Source: Streptomyces tardus (GTDB taxonomy: Bacteria; Actinomycetota; Actinomycetes; Streptomycetales; Streptomycetaceae). From it: a stretch of 64,000 nucleotides of DNA. The notes under the pieces were generated by a model. That model was given only the letters and a program-made list of their open reading frames with translations. It was not told the DNA's origin and made no database searches. The stretch is from NCBI RefSeq assembly GCF_018101125.2, contig NZ_JAELVF020000002.1, forward strand, positions 213,853-277,852, in the 5' to 3' direction. Below are positions 33,690 to 42,162 of the stretch, piece by piece. Both the position numbers and the translations under genes were made by a program. Position 1 is the stretch's first letter; each line of letters begins with the position of its first letter.

Positions 33690-36189
33690 GCAGACCGAAA
33701 CCGGTGTTCTGCGGTGGAACGAAGCCGATCAGCAGCTCCGGGTCATCCGCGACGTCGCCCCCAAGAGTCGGCGCAAGGTCAACCCGGAGTACGACCTGGG
33801 CCCGGCTCTGGCCGGCCGTGCCCCATCGGAACTCGACGGCCTCCGCGTCGAGTTCCGATGGTTCAGCGGAAAGGCGAAGGACGTCCGCCCGACCGGCACC
33901 GCTGCCACCCCGAAGCCCCGCCGCGTCTCGGTGGACGCGTTCGTCAACCCGTACACCTTCCTGCCCGCCGCCCCGCGCCCCGTCCGGTCTGACGGCTCTG
34001 ACGGCTCTGACGGCTCTGACGGCTCTGACGGCTCTGACGGCACCTTGGGCGAAGGCCCGCCCCCTGCCCAGGACCGGCTGCACGAAGGCCACTTCACCGG
34101 CCGGATCCCCGTACGCCTGACCGTGGTCACACCGCTGCTTCTCCTCGACCCCTCCCGCGCCGACCAGGCGGACAACGGACACCTCACCTACCCGCTGCTT
34201 CGCCGCGACGGCCGCCCCCACCTGCCCGTGACCACCGTCAAGGGCATGCTCCGCGCCGCATACGAAGCTGTCACCAACTCCCGTATGGGCGTCTTCACCG
34301 GCCACGACGAGCGGCTCGCCGTTCGCATGCCCGCGGCGGAGGCCCAGCACATGGTCCCGGCCCGGGTCAGCGACGACGGCCGGCAGCTGATCCTGCTGCC
34401 CGGCGACACCCCGCTCGGCCACACCCAGCCCGGCGGCCAGGCCGACCAGTGGCCCCCGTTGCACGCCGCCTGGCTGCCCCGGTACCCCGGTCCGGCGCTG
34501 CCCGTCACCGACACCGGCGGACAGGACCCCGCCCACGGCAACGCGTACGAAGCGTGGGTGGAACGCATCAGGCACTGGAAACGGAACCGGGACAACAGAC
34601 AGTACAAGCGCGACTTCGACTACTGGCGCGTCCGCACTCTCGCCCCGGCCGGCAGCCCGCTCCCCGACCGACCTGCGCCGGCACAGAGCTCCAGTCATCG
34701 CTCCGGCACGTCGTGGCACGAACCGACCGGCGAGCTCAAAGCCGTCCGCGGCTGGGCCTGCCTCACCAACCGCAACATCAACGGCAAGCACGACGAACGG
34801 CTCTTCTTCGCGGCCGCCCCAGAGCAGTCGACACCGCTGACCCAAGCGCTCAGGAACCAGTGGGACGGGACCATCCGCAACTACCGGGCCGCCCACCGCG
34901 CTGCGGAACTGTACGAGCGCACCGACAGACAGGGGCAACGGGTCGAGCCGGACGCCCATCTCGGGCCGGAACCCGGACGTACCGCCTGGAGCCCTCACCA
35001 GTACGACGACTCCTGGCTCACCCTCCGCCCCGGCTCCCTCTGCTATGCCCGCATGGCGCCGGGCGGACGCACCGTGCAGGGCGTCTACCCCGTCATGATC
35101 GCCCGCAAGCTCTTCCCCCTTGCACCCGCCGAGTTGCTCGACCCGAGCCTGCGCCCCGCCACCTCGCGCGCCGAACTCACCCCGGCCGAACGGGTGTTCG
35201 GCTGGGTCAACCAGTCCGGCCACGGCGCCGAACGCGGTCGTCTGAGAATCGGCCCGGTCGACACCGCAGGCTTCGTCCCGGCCGATTTCGGCAAGGACGG
35301 CGTACCTCTGGCCATCCTCAGCGGACCCAAGCCCCAGCAGGCCCGCTTCTACCTCGGCAACGGCCCCGACGGTACGACCCCGCTCCCCGATGGCGCGTCC
35401 AAGGACACGTGGTACACCAAGAACCAGCGCCCACGCGGCCGCAAAGCGTACTGGCACCACCGCGACCTGCCCGACGGCTACTGGGACGACCCGACCACCG
35501 ACCGCACACAACAGCCCGACAGCACCCTGCGGTTCCAGGAGTACCGCCGGCCGGACCAGAACGGCCGGCCCCAGCGCGACAAGCAGAACCGCTCCGTCCG
35601 AGGCTGGATCACCCCGGGCTCGTCCGCCACCTTCACTCTCTCCGTCTCCGACCTCACCGCAGTCGAACTGGGCGCCCTCATCTGGCTGTTGCGGCTCCCC
35701 GACGGCCACTGTCACCGCCTCGGCCTCGGCAAGCCCCTCGGCTTCGGCAGCGTCCGCCTCGACATCGACCCGGAAGGCACCCTCGACCTCCGCACCGAGC
35801 AGCAGTGGCGTACCGCCTACCGCAGCCTCGGCCGTGAGTCCGACCAGCCCATGGACAACGCGCGGTCCGCGCTCGCCCACGCCTGCGAAGCCTTCGAGGC
35901 CGACGTGGAAAGGACCTACGGCGCCCCGGCGGCGGACCGGGCCCCGCACCTCGCCGCGTTCCTCGCCACCAGCGCCGGCCCGTCCGGCACCGCCGTCCAC
36001 TACCCCCGAACGTACGTCGCGGACTCCGGAGACGGGCAAGCCGTCGCACCCGATCCCGACGGCAACAACTACGCCTGGTTCACCGCCAACGAGCGCTCCA
36101 GGAATGACAAGCCAAAGAAGGGCCGCGGCCTCAGCCTCCCCATCTGGCACGAACCGAACCTGCCCCTCCACCCCGGCGGGGGCCACTGA
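33682..36189 (+). CDS. Large Cas7 with insertions (Cas7-insertion-like, TIGR03986 RAMP), type III-D variant
   Basis: An 835-residue RAMP protein. The Cas7 core starts near residue 140 (RIPVRLTVVTPLLLLDPSRA) with LPVTTVKGMLRAAYEAVTNS, followed by a long insertion of over 300 residues rich in Trp/Arg/Tyr, and the closing glycine-rich region HRLGLGKPLGFGSVRLD near 680-696. This matches TIGR03986 and Cas7-insertion of III-Dv. The insertion is thought to sit at the end of the crRNA in those complexes. A SerAspGly tandem repeat (residues 103-120) forms a flexible linker. ATG at 33682 follows AAGGGAG. It is last of the core operon. Confidence 0.8.
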   Translation: MSEQTETGVLRWNEADQQLRVIRDVAPKSRRKVNPEYDLGPALAGRAPSELDGLRVEFRWFSGKAKDVRPTGTAATPKPRRVSVDAFVNPYTFLPAAPRPVRSDGSDGSDGSDGSDGSDGTLGEGPPPAQDRLHEGHFTGRIPVRLTVVTPLLLLDPSRADQADNGHLTYPLLRRDGRPHLPVTTVKGMLRAAYEAVTNSRMGVFTGHDERLAVRMPAAEAQHMVPARVSDDGRQLILLPGDTPLGHTQPGGQADQWPPLHAAWLPRYPGPALPVTDTGGQDPAHGNAYEAWVERIRHWKRNRDNRQYKRDFDYWRVRTLAPAGSPLPDRPAPAQSSSHRSGTSWHEPTGELKAVRGWACLTNRNINGKHDERLFFAAAPEQSTPLTQALRNQWDGTIRNYRAAHRAAELYERTDRQGQRVEPDAHLGPEPGRTAWSPHQYDDSWLTLRPGSLCYARMAPGGRTVQGVYPVMIARKLFPLAPAELLDPSLRPATSRAELTPAERVFGWVNQSGHGAERGRLRIGPVDTAGFVPADFGKDGVPLAILSGPKPQQARFYLGNGPDGTTPLPDGASKDTWYTKNQRPRGRKAYWHHRDLPDGYWDDPTTDRTQQPDSTLRFQEYRRPDQNGRPQRDKQNRSVRGWITPGSSATFTLSVSDLTAVELGALIWLLRLPDGHCHRLGLGKPLGFGSVRLDIDPEGTLDLRTEQQWRTAYRSLGRESDQPMDNARSALAHACEAFEADVERTYGAPAADRAPHLAAFLATSAGPSGTAVHYPRTYVADSGDGQAVAPDPDGNNYAWFTANERSRNDKPKKGRGLSLPIWHEPNLPLHPGGGH
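33988..34041 (+). repeat. 9-bp in-frame tandem repeat, six copies
   Basis: TCTGACGGC is repeated six times without a mismatch and encodes Ser-Asp-Gly six times inside the large Cas7. Perfect identity suggests recent or ongoing slippage. A change in copy number alters linker length without shifting the frame. Confidence 0.95.
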
Positions 36190-36205
36190 CGTCCCCCTTG
36201 CACCT

Positions 36206-36262
36206 CAACGCCAAGGTGAACGTGAACGCCAGCGCCAACGCCAACGTGAACGTCAACGTCAC
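36206..36262. repeat. Hexamer-like AACGCC/AACGTG/AACGTC repeats
   Basis: About 57 bp between the large Cas7 and the S-4TM gene consist of imperfect 6-bp units (AACGCC, AACGTG, AACGTC). It occupies most of the 97-bp gap and may be a slippage-prone spacer. Confidence 0.7.
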
Positions 36263-36286
36263 CAGCCGACCTCCGGAGCGCCCGCC

Positions 36287-37219
36287 ATGCCCACCCGGCC
36301 GACCAACCCGCCGCCCCCTCAACCGCCGCCCGAACACAGGCCGATAGCCGAACACCAGCAGCAACCGGACATGTTGCAGGCTCGCGCCGCCACCCGGGTC
36401 GCCTATGACCGGGCCGAGCACATCCGCGCCGTCCAGACTGCCGGCGCCGTCTGTCTGGCCCTGCTCGCGCCCGTTCTTCTGGTGTTCTCGCCGGGCGCCT
36501 CCGGCGCACTGGCCGTCGCCGCCGTCCTCTGGCTCCTTCTGGCACGTACCGCCCTCGACACCTGGCAGCGCAACGCCCACCTCCAGGGCGTCCAGCGCAA
36601 CGAGCTCTACGACACCACCCTGTTCACCCTGCCCTGGAACGCCTCCCTGTCCGGCCCCCTACGCCTCGCCCGCGAACAGGTCCGCTCCCGCACCCATACC
36701 ACTGTCCACAAGGACCACGACTGGTACGAGCAAGTCCCGAACGTGCCCTGGCCCAACGACGTTCTCTCCTGCCAGACGCAGAACCTCATCCACAGCCGCC
36801 GCAACCACCGCAGCTACGTCCGCCTGCTCGGGGCAGTACTCACCGTGACCGTCCTTGCCGCACTCACTCTCGCCACCGTTCGGAACCTCACCCTCCAGCA
36901 GTGCCTCGTCCAACTCGCCGTACCCCTCACCCCCGCCCTGCTCAACCTCTCGGACCTGGCCCGCCGCCACACCGAAGCCGCCCGTGCCCAGGAGCAACTC
37001 GAAGAGAGCGTCGACGAACTCCTCGAGCAACGCGCCAACGGGCGTCACATCACTGCCGCCGACTGCCGCGAAATCCAGGACGGAATCTTCAACCGCCGCG
37101 CCCACCAACCTCCCGTCCCCTCCCGGGTCCACGACCGACTCCGCTCCCAGAACAGCGCAGCCGCCATCGCCCGGATGCACGACCTCCAAGAGGAGTTCAA
37201 CCGCCCTCCCTCACCCTGA
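36287..37219 (+). CDS. S-4TM family putative pore-forming effector
   Basis: A 310-residue membrane protein. A Pro-rich N-terminus leads to the helical RAATRVAYDRAEHIRAVQTAG, then hydrophobic pairs VCLALLAPVLLVFSPGASGA with LAVAAVLWLLLA (residues about 50-85), and later RLLGAVLTVTVLAALTLATV with CLVQLAVPLTPALLNLS (about 185-225). Between them are TTLFTLPWN and WYEQVPNVPW..VLSCQTQNL, signatures I recall for S-4TM proteins. A helical tail follows. S-4TM proteins are predicted effectors of nucleotide-signalling immunity. Here it lies 97 bp after the III-Dv operon on the same strand, so activation by a Cas10 signal is a reasonable inference. It has no CARF or SAVED domain of its own. Confidence 0.72.
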   Translation: MPTRPTNPPPPQPPPEHRPIAEHQQQPDMLQARAATRVAYDRAEHIRAVQTAGAVCLALLAPVLLVFSPGASGALAVAAVLWLLLARTALDTWQRNAHLQGVQRNELYDTTLFTLPWNASLSGPLRLAREQVRSRTHTTVHKDHDWYEQVPNVPWPNDVLSCQTQNLIHSRRNHRSYVRLLGAVLTVTVLAALTLATVRNLTLQQCLVQLAVPLTPALLNLSDLARRHTEAARAQEQLEESVDELLEQRANGRHITAADCREIQDGIFNRRAHQPPVPSRVHDRLRSQNSAAAIARMHDLQEEFNRPPSP

Positions 37220-37258
37220 CCCCGCCCCCAGCACACGTCCTGGCCGCTCGTTAAGTAT

Positions 37259-37778
37259 CTGAAGCCCCGTAGGCGTCGGCGCTCGGAACATGTCCGCGTT
37301 GTACCCAGGTTGTGCCGCAGCGGCTCGAGGCAGAGCTCGCCTTCCGTCAGATGGCAACTGCGCGCTCGCGCACGAGGATTACAGGGTCACAGTACGAAGC
37401 TCGACTCGTCGGCCGACCACGTTGGAACGTCAACAGTGAACCCGCGAATGCTGAGGCAACCAGTGCTCCGGCCACCTCGGGACGGACAGCCGCGACGATC
37501 AACGCCCGGCGCAATCACTGGGACCGGTGAACCACCAGCCGACCCATCGTGCGAAGTCGTACAGACGCCGTTCCTCCTCGGGCCGCCCTTGTACTGTGGG
37601 CTCCTGGCGCCAAGTGTCGTAAACGGCTTGCCTTTCTCATCCGCTGTCGTGAAACCGACTCTGCCAACTCACAATCCTGGGTACCGATCAGGTCGTGGGC
37701 GACCCGTCGAGTTGGCCATTGCTCTCGTGCCCAGTACAAGCTCGCATTGTCCGTGTCGACATCTGCTCTGACCCGCAT
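37259..37778 (-). pseudogene. Decayed cas6 copy
   Basis: This stretch aligns along its length with the intact cas6 at 47720-48409. Its first codons read MRVRADVDTDNASLYWA, against MRVRVDVDANVPSLPWN in the intact gene, and both share YDLIG/HDLIG followed by CELAESV/RELAQSL. Frame is lost soon after (about residue 40) by small indels, and the last 50 or so codons are missing. It lies upstream of leader 2 exactly as intact cas6 lies upstream of leader 3. It is a relic of a duplicated cas6-leader-array unit. The rest of 37220-38033 holds no other gene. Confidence 0.85.
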
Positions 37779-38033
37779 TGCGCTCCCAAGCCCAGTTGCT
37801 TCAGGGGCTGTTACTCCCTCGCACAGAAAGCGAGGAGCGCTGCGAACACCGATCTCCGGCACAACGACAAGGTAGTGAGAACACTTGAACGGCGAGAAAC
37901 AGTGTCACGGGATGACCCACCACCGGAGTTCGGCTCGCTGCCGTCCACGTCCACTCAAGGTGCTGACTCAGTACGCTGTCCAGAACAACTGTCTTCGTTC
38001 CTCCCACAGGGCGAGCACTCGAGCCGACGCTTT

Positions 38034-38125
38034 GACCTGCATTGATGCACTACCGCCGGAACGCTGCACCAATCCACCCGCCGACCACCAGGAGACCACC
38101 CCTGACCAGCGACTTTACCCTCGCC
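38034..38125 (+). promoter_or_regulatory. CRISPR leader 2
   Basis: GACCTGCATTGATGCACTAC, then CGCCGGAACGCTGCA, a C/A-rich run and TTTACCCTCG before the first repeat. It is close to leader 3 and more distant from leader 1. Confidence 0.82.
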
Positions 38126-40137
38126 CCCGTCATCAGCCCTGGAGGGCTCGCAACAGGATGCTGGCGATGTTGTCCATCTCGTCGAGGGTGCCCCGTCATC
38201 AGCCCTGGAGGGCTCGCAACGCGAACCGGGCGGCCCCGCCGCCGGCAGCGTCGACCCCCGTCATCAGCCCTGGAGGGCTCGCAACTCGCTGTACCGGCTG
38301 GGGGACGCTCCCCGCTCGCCCACCCCGTCATCAGCCCTGGAGGGCTCGCAACTGGGTGGGTGACGTCAGGAGTTCTTCCGGGCGGCCCCCGTCATCAGCC
38401 CTGGAGGGCTCGCAACGCATGTGGGGCGAGCGGTGGGTACTGCCCGCCGAATGCCCCGTCATCAGCCCTGGAGGGCTCGCAACGTCAGCAGCAGGTAGAC
38501 CCGCTGGTTGTCGCCGCCGCCCCGTCATCAGCCCTGGAGGGCTCGCAACAGGGAGACGGTGAGCTTGTTGCCGCGTTCGGTGAACTCCCCGTCATCAGCC
38601 CTGGAGGGCTCGCAACACCTGCTGTCCGGGCCGGCCCAGCCGGCCCGCGACTGCCCCGTCATCAGCCCTGGAGGGCTCGCAACCGATTCAGCCGCATTTT
38701 GTATCGACTCATCATTCACTCCCCGTCATCAGCCCTGGAGGGCTCGCAACGCGCGTTGCTCGTCACCAGAGATCCTCATCCGGTGCCCGGCCCCGTCATC
38801 AGCCCTGGAGGGCTCGCAACACAGCACATGGCACCACGGCTGGGAGACGGCCGCCGCCCTCCCCGTCATCAGCCCTGGAGGGCTCGCAACGCGAGTTCGC
38901 GGGCGCCTGCCGTCCTGCTGGTCTCTCCCCCGTCATCAGCCCTGGAGGGCTCGCAACCCGCACGGCGAGGACCGGCCAAAGGGTTACCCCGGTCCCCGTC
39001 ATCAGCCCTGGAGGGCTCGCAACCGGTGAGCCGCCGCAGGTCGCCCGCGTGCCCCTCCCCCGTCATCAGCCCTGGAGGGCTCGCAACCCGAACGCGCGGT
39101 GGACCGCATGGCCCTGCGTGGGCCCCCGTCATCAGCCCTGGAGGGCTCGCAACCCCCGCATCGCATGCACGCACCGCTCTCGTTCGCCTCCCCGTCATCA
39201 GCCCTGGAGGGCTCGCAACGTGCGTCCGGCGGTGCGGCAGATGGCCGCTCAGCACGACCCGTCATCAGCCCTGGAGGGCTCGCAACCTGCTGGCTCGCCG
39301 CAGAGTCTGCCCGACCCGCCAGCCCGTCATCAGCCCTGGAGGGCTCGCAACACGATGACCGGGCCGCGCTCGGTGTCGGCGATCACCAGCCCGTCATCAG
39401 CCCTGGAGGGCTCGCAACGTCTGGAGGTGAGCGAGCGCCTTTCCTGCGGTCACCGCCCGTCATCAGCCCTGGAGGGCTCGCAACGTGGTGACCGCCGCAG
39501 ACGTGGCCCCGGCCCCGTACCCGTCATCAGCCCTGGAGGGCTCGCAACCCGGGCTGCGGGCCGCCGTCGCCGCCTGCCCCGACCCCGTCATCAGCCCTGG
39601 AGGGCTCGCAACATGATCACGAGCCGCTGCGCGTCCCCCTCGGACGCCTTCCCGTCATCAGCCCTGGAGGGCTCGCAACTCCAGCGATTCACCCGCGGGG
39701 GTCCACGCTGACCAACCCGTCATCAGCCCTGGAGGGCTCGCAACGCGTAGAGGGTTCGCGGCCGCCCTCTCGGTTCTGCTCCCCCGTCATCAGCCCTGGA
39801 GGGCTCGCAACTGCTCGGGTGGGCGCGGGCCGGGGTGTTGGTCGTCCCCCGTCATCAGCCCTGGAGGGCTCGCAACCCGGGTACAACGCGGGGTGGGGGC
39901 GCGTGCAGCAGTCCCCGTCATCAGCCCTGGAAGGCTCGCAACTCGAAGCGCTCCACCTCGCCAGGTGCTGAGCGAGCGCCCGTCATCAGCCCCTGGAGGG
40001 CTCGCAACACAGGTGTACGTACCGGGCCTGCACCCAGCCCCCGCCCCGTCATCAGCCCTGGACGGCCCGCAGCGCGGCGACCAGGCCGCGGTCGCGGACC
40101 TCCCGCATCCCGTCATCAGCCCTGGAGGGATCGCTCC
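38126..40137 (+). CRISPR. CRISPR array 2 (about 31 repeats)
   Basis: Thirty-one repeats of 29 bp spaced 64-70 bp apart, first at 38126 and last at 40109. Each begins CCCG in place of GTCG or GTCC, then shares the TCATCAGCCCTGGAGG and GCTCGCAAC core with the other arrays. The four last repeats decay: 39914 (GGAAGG), 39979 (one extra C), 40045 (GGACGGCCCGCAGC) and 40109 (GGAGGGATCGCTCC). Decay at the right end and the leader at the left agree on direction. It separates the plus-strand III-Dv module from the minus-strand I-B module. Confidence 0.97.
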
Positions 40138-40390
40138 GGCTCGCAGAAATCCGAGTCGCCCCCAGGTAGTTGAACGGGTCCGCGCCCGGCTAAGGGCGGC
40201 CCCGTCCCCTTCTCGACTACCGCTGTCTACTGATCGACGTATTGGCAGAGAGTTCCAGAGCACGCCAGACCCGCGGCGGTGACCGACCGCAGGCTCGACC
40301 AGCCGTGGGAGGGGCCGCCATGAAGCCAGGTCGGCCAAGCTGCGGTGCTTGCTGAGGCGTCCTTGAGTAAGAAGCGCGGCGCCGGCGGCG

Positions 40391-40657
40391 TCACAGGATG
40401 TCGCCGGGGCCTCCGAGGTCTATGCCGAGAGTGGCGGTTTCGACCAGGTCGGGTGACCTGGTCCGGTAGGTCACGATGCTGTCGTGGGTGGGGTCGATGA
40501 CGGCGTTCAGGGCTGCCGTCAGGGCGCGGTACTGGGCGGTGGAGAGTTCGCCCTGGAAGACGCTCCGCTGTGTCCAGTGCAGGTACTTGCGGCACGTCTT
40601 CAGCACTTTGGGGTTTCGTTCGACGGCCGTGTCGTAGACGAGGATGACGAAGATCGT
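40391..40657 (-). CDS. cas2: Cas2, start codon ACG in place of ATG
   Basis: An 88-residue Cas2, partner of Cas1 in spacer integration. From 40657 it reads T-IFVILVYDTAVERNPKVL, then CRKYLHWTQRSVFQGELS and ends LGIDLGGPGDIL, a complete Cas2 with the first-strand Asp. The codon where Met is expected is ACG, and no ATG, GTG or TTG lies between it and the cas1 stop 3 bp upstream. The next usual start is a GTG at 40606, which would remove the first strand. So translation either uses a weak non-canonical start coupled to cas1 or the gene is impaired. It is last in the I-B operon. Confidence 0.8.
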   Translation of the reverse strand, partial: TIFVILVYDTAVERNPKVLKTCRKYLHWTQRSVFQGELSTAQYRALTAALNAVIDPTHDSIVTYRTRSPDLVETATLGIDLGGPGDIL

Positions 40658-40660
40658 TGA

Positions 40661-41641
40661 TCACCACCACGGGCGGAACGGCTTGTAGGGGCTGCCCTCG
40701 AGGCACATCCGGACGATCTTGAGGGCTTCGAGGTGGATCAGTTCCTCGTAGCTGACCTTGCGCTTGAGTTTGCGGTGGTGAACGGAGGTGGCCAGTTCCT
40801 CCTTCATCAGGGCCGCGACCTTCTTGCGGCCGTCCTTGCTCAGCGAGGCCCTGCCCACCTCGGTCTCGAAGTCGGACGGCTTCAGGCTCTTCTGACTTGC
40901 GGCTCGCTTGAGGAGACGTTCGGCGAAGAGAGGTTTGAAGGGCTCGGCCAGGTCGAGGGCGAGGGTGTTGCGGCGCCGGTCGGTGTCGGAGTGGAGGAAT
41001 CCGATGGCGGGGTGCAGGGGCGTGGTGCGCAGGGCGGTCAGCACGCGGGCGTAGACGAGTGCGTTGAGGTAGCTGATGAAGGCGTTGCCGGCGTTGGTGG
41101 GTGGTCGGCGGGTTCGACCGTTCAGTCTCAGCCAGGCCGGCAGTTGGGTGTCCAGGACTGCCCAGCCGGTCCGTCGGAAGTTGCCTTCCTGGCCCATGAT
41201 TTCCTCGCTGGTCGCGGCCTGCGGGAGCGCGGCTCGCAGGGTGGCCAGGGCAGCGTCGAGAAGGTCTGTGTCCAGGGCCCAGCGCAGGTTCTCCGCCGTT
41301 GCGAGGACGAGGGAACGTCCGATGTGGGCGCGTCCCTCGTCGTCCGCGGTGGCGAGGACCTGCCGTCGGACGACGCTCGCCGAGGCCATGCTGTCCGACG
41401 GTGCGAAGTGCCCGGCGTGGTTGCCGTAGTGGTCCAGCACATGGAGGGTCACACCGTTGCGGCTGAGGAGGGAGAGCGCTGAGGTGTTGACGTCGACGTG
41501 ATCGAAGGCGACGACATCGCGGATGTCTGTGACGGGAATGCGGACCGGGGTGCCGTCGTGGCGCTCGATGCGGACGCTGTTGTCCTCGCGGCGGATTCGG
41601 CAGGGTTCGGTCAACCAGTAGGTGCGGCCGACGGCCGGCAT
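40661..41641 (-). CDS. cas1: Cas1, type I-B CRISPR integrase
   Basis: A 326-residue Cas1. It integrates new spacers with Cas2. The N-terminal beta domain includes RIERHDGTPVRIPVTDI and VVAFDHVDVN; the helical catalytic domain includes NAFISYLNALVYARV, the metal-binding His/Asp region AIGFLHSDTDRRRNTLALDLA and EPFKP. The ATG at 41641 overlaps the cas4 stop (TGATG). All key regions are present, so it appears intact. It is the only cas1 in the island and probably serves all three arrays. Confidence 0.93.
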   Translation of the reverse strand: MPAVGRTYWLTEPCRIRREDNSVRIERHDGTPVRIPVTDIRDVVAFDHVDVNTSALSLLSRNGVTLHVLDHYGNHAGHFAPSDSMASASVVRRQVLATADDEGRAHIGRSLVLATAENLRWALDTDLLDAALATLRAALPQAATSEEIMGQEGNFRRTGWAVLDTQLPAWLRLNGRTRRPPTNAGNAFISYLNALVYARVLTALRTTPLHPAIGFLHSDTDRRRNTLALDLAEPFKPLFAERLLKRAASQKSLKPSDFETEVGRASLSKDGRKKVAALMKEELATSVHHRKLKRKVSYEELIHLEALKIVRMCLEGSPYKPFRPWW

Positions 41642-42162
41642 CAGTCTCCCCAGCAGTAGTCGAGATACGAACATCCGCGGCAGGCCGAGCGTTTGAGTCG
41701 CGCTGGTGCTTCAGCTGCGGCGATGACGGCACGAGCTTGTTCTTCGGAGGTTTCGGCTTCGGCGCGTGCGTCGGCGCCCCAGGGGACATCGGTGGTGCGA
41801 CGTATCAGCGGGTAGTGGACGGTCCCACCACGAACGGAGACGCCGCGGCGTTCCAGCAGGAGGCAGTAATGGCGGACCTGGGCAGCGTGCGAAGGTGAGG
41901 GCGCACGCGAGGACTTGGTCTCGTGGACAATCGCTCCCGCGGTCACCCAGTCGATTTTTGCCTCCCCGAGGTCGACGTCGCGACGACGCGTGAAGGTGGT
42001 GTCGTCGACGACTTCGCCGAAGGCCACGAGCTCACTGCGCTGTTCGGGCCGGTAGCCGCGGGCGTACAGCCACAGTTGGCGCGGGCAGTGGTGGAAGTAC
42101 TTGATGTGGATGCCGCCGAGTTGGGCAGCCTCGTCGGCCGGGTTGTTGTCGGGCGGCGTCAC
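41641..42162 (-). CDS. cas4: Cas4 nuclease
   Basis: A 173-residue Cas4 (RecB-type nuclease with iron-sulfur cluster), which trims prespacers and selects the PAM side. Cys26 in FHHCPRQLWLY and Cys161, Cys164 and Cys170 in CRGCSYLDYC form the cluster. The nuclease residues are in DLGEAKIDWV (Asp), with the Glu-x-Lys in IVHETKSSR. It overlaps cas3 by 4 bp (ATGA) and cas1 by 1 bp. The presence of cas4 beside cas1 is typical of type I-B. Confidence 0.92.
   Translation of the reverse strand: MTPPDNNPADEAAQLGGIHIKYFHHCPRQLWLYARGYRPEQRSELVAFGEVVDDTTFTRRRDVDLGEAKIDWVTAGAIVHETKSSRAPSPSHAAQVRHYCLLLERRGVSVRGGTVHYPLIRRTTDVPWGADARAEAETSEEQARAVIAAAEAPARLKRSACRGCSYLDYCWGD

Noticed and set aside
27148..36189. 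Type III-A or III-B (Csm/Cmr) assignment
   Set aside because: No separate Csm2/Cmr5 small subunit or single-domain Csm3/Cmr4 series is present; Csx19, the Csx10-like fusion and the TIGR03986 protein point to type III-D.
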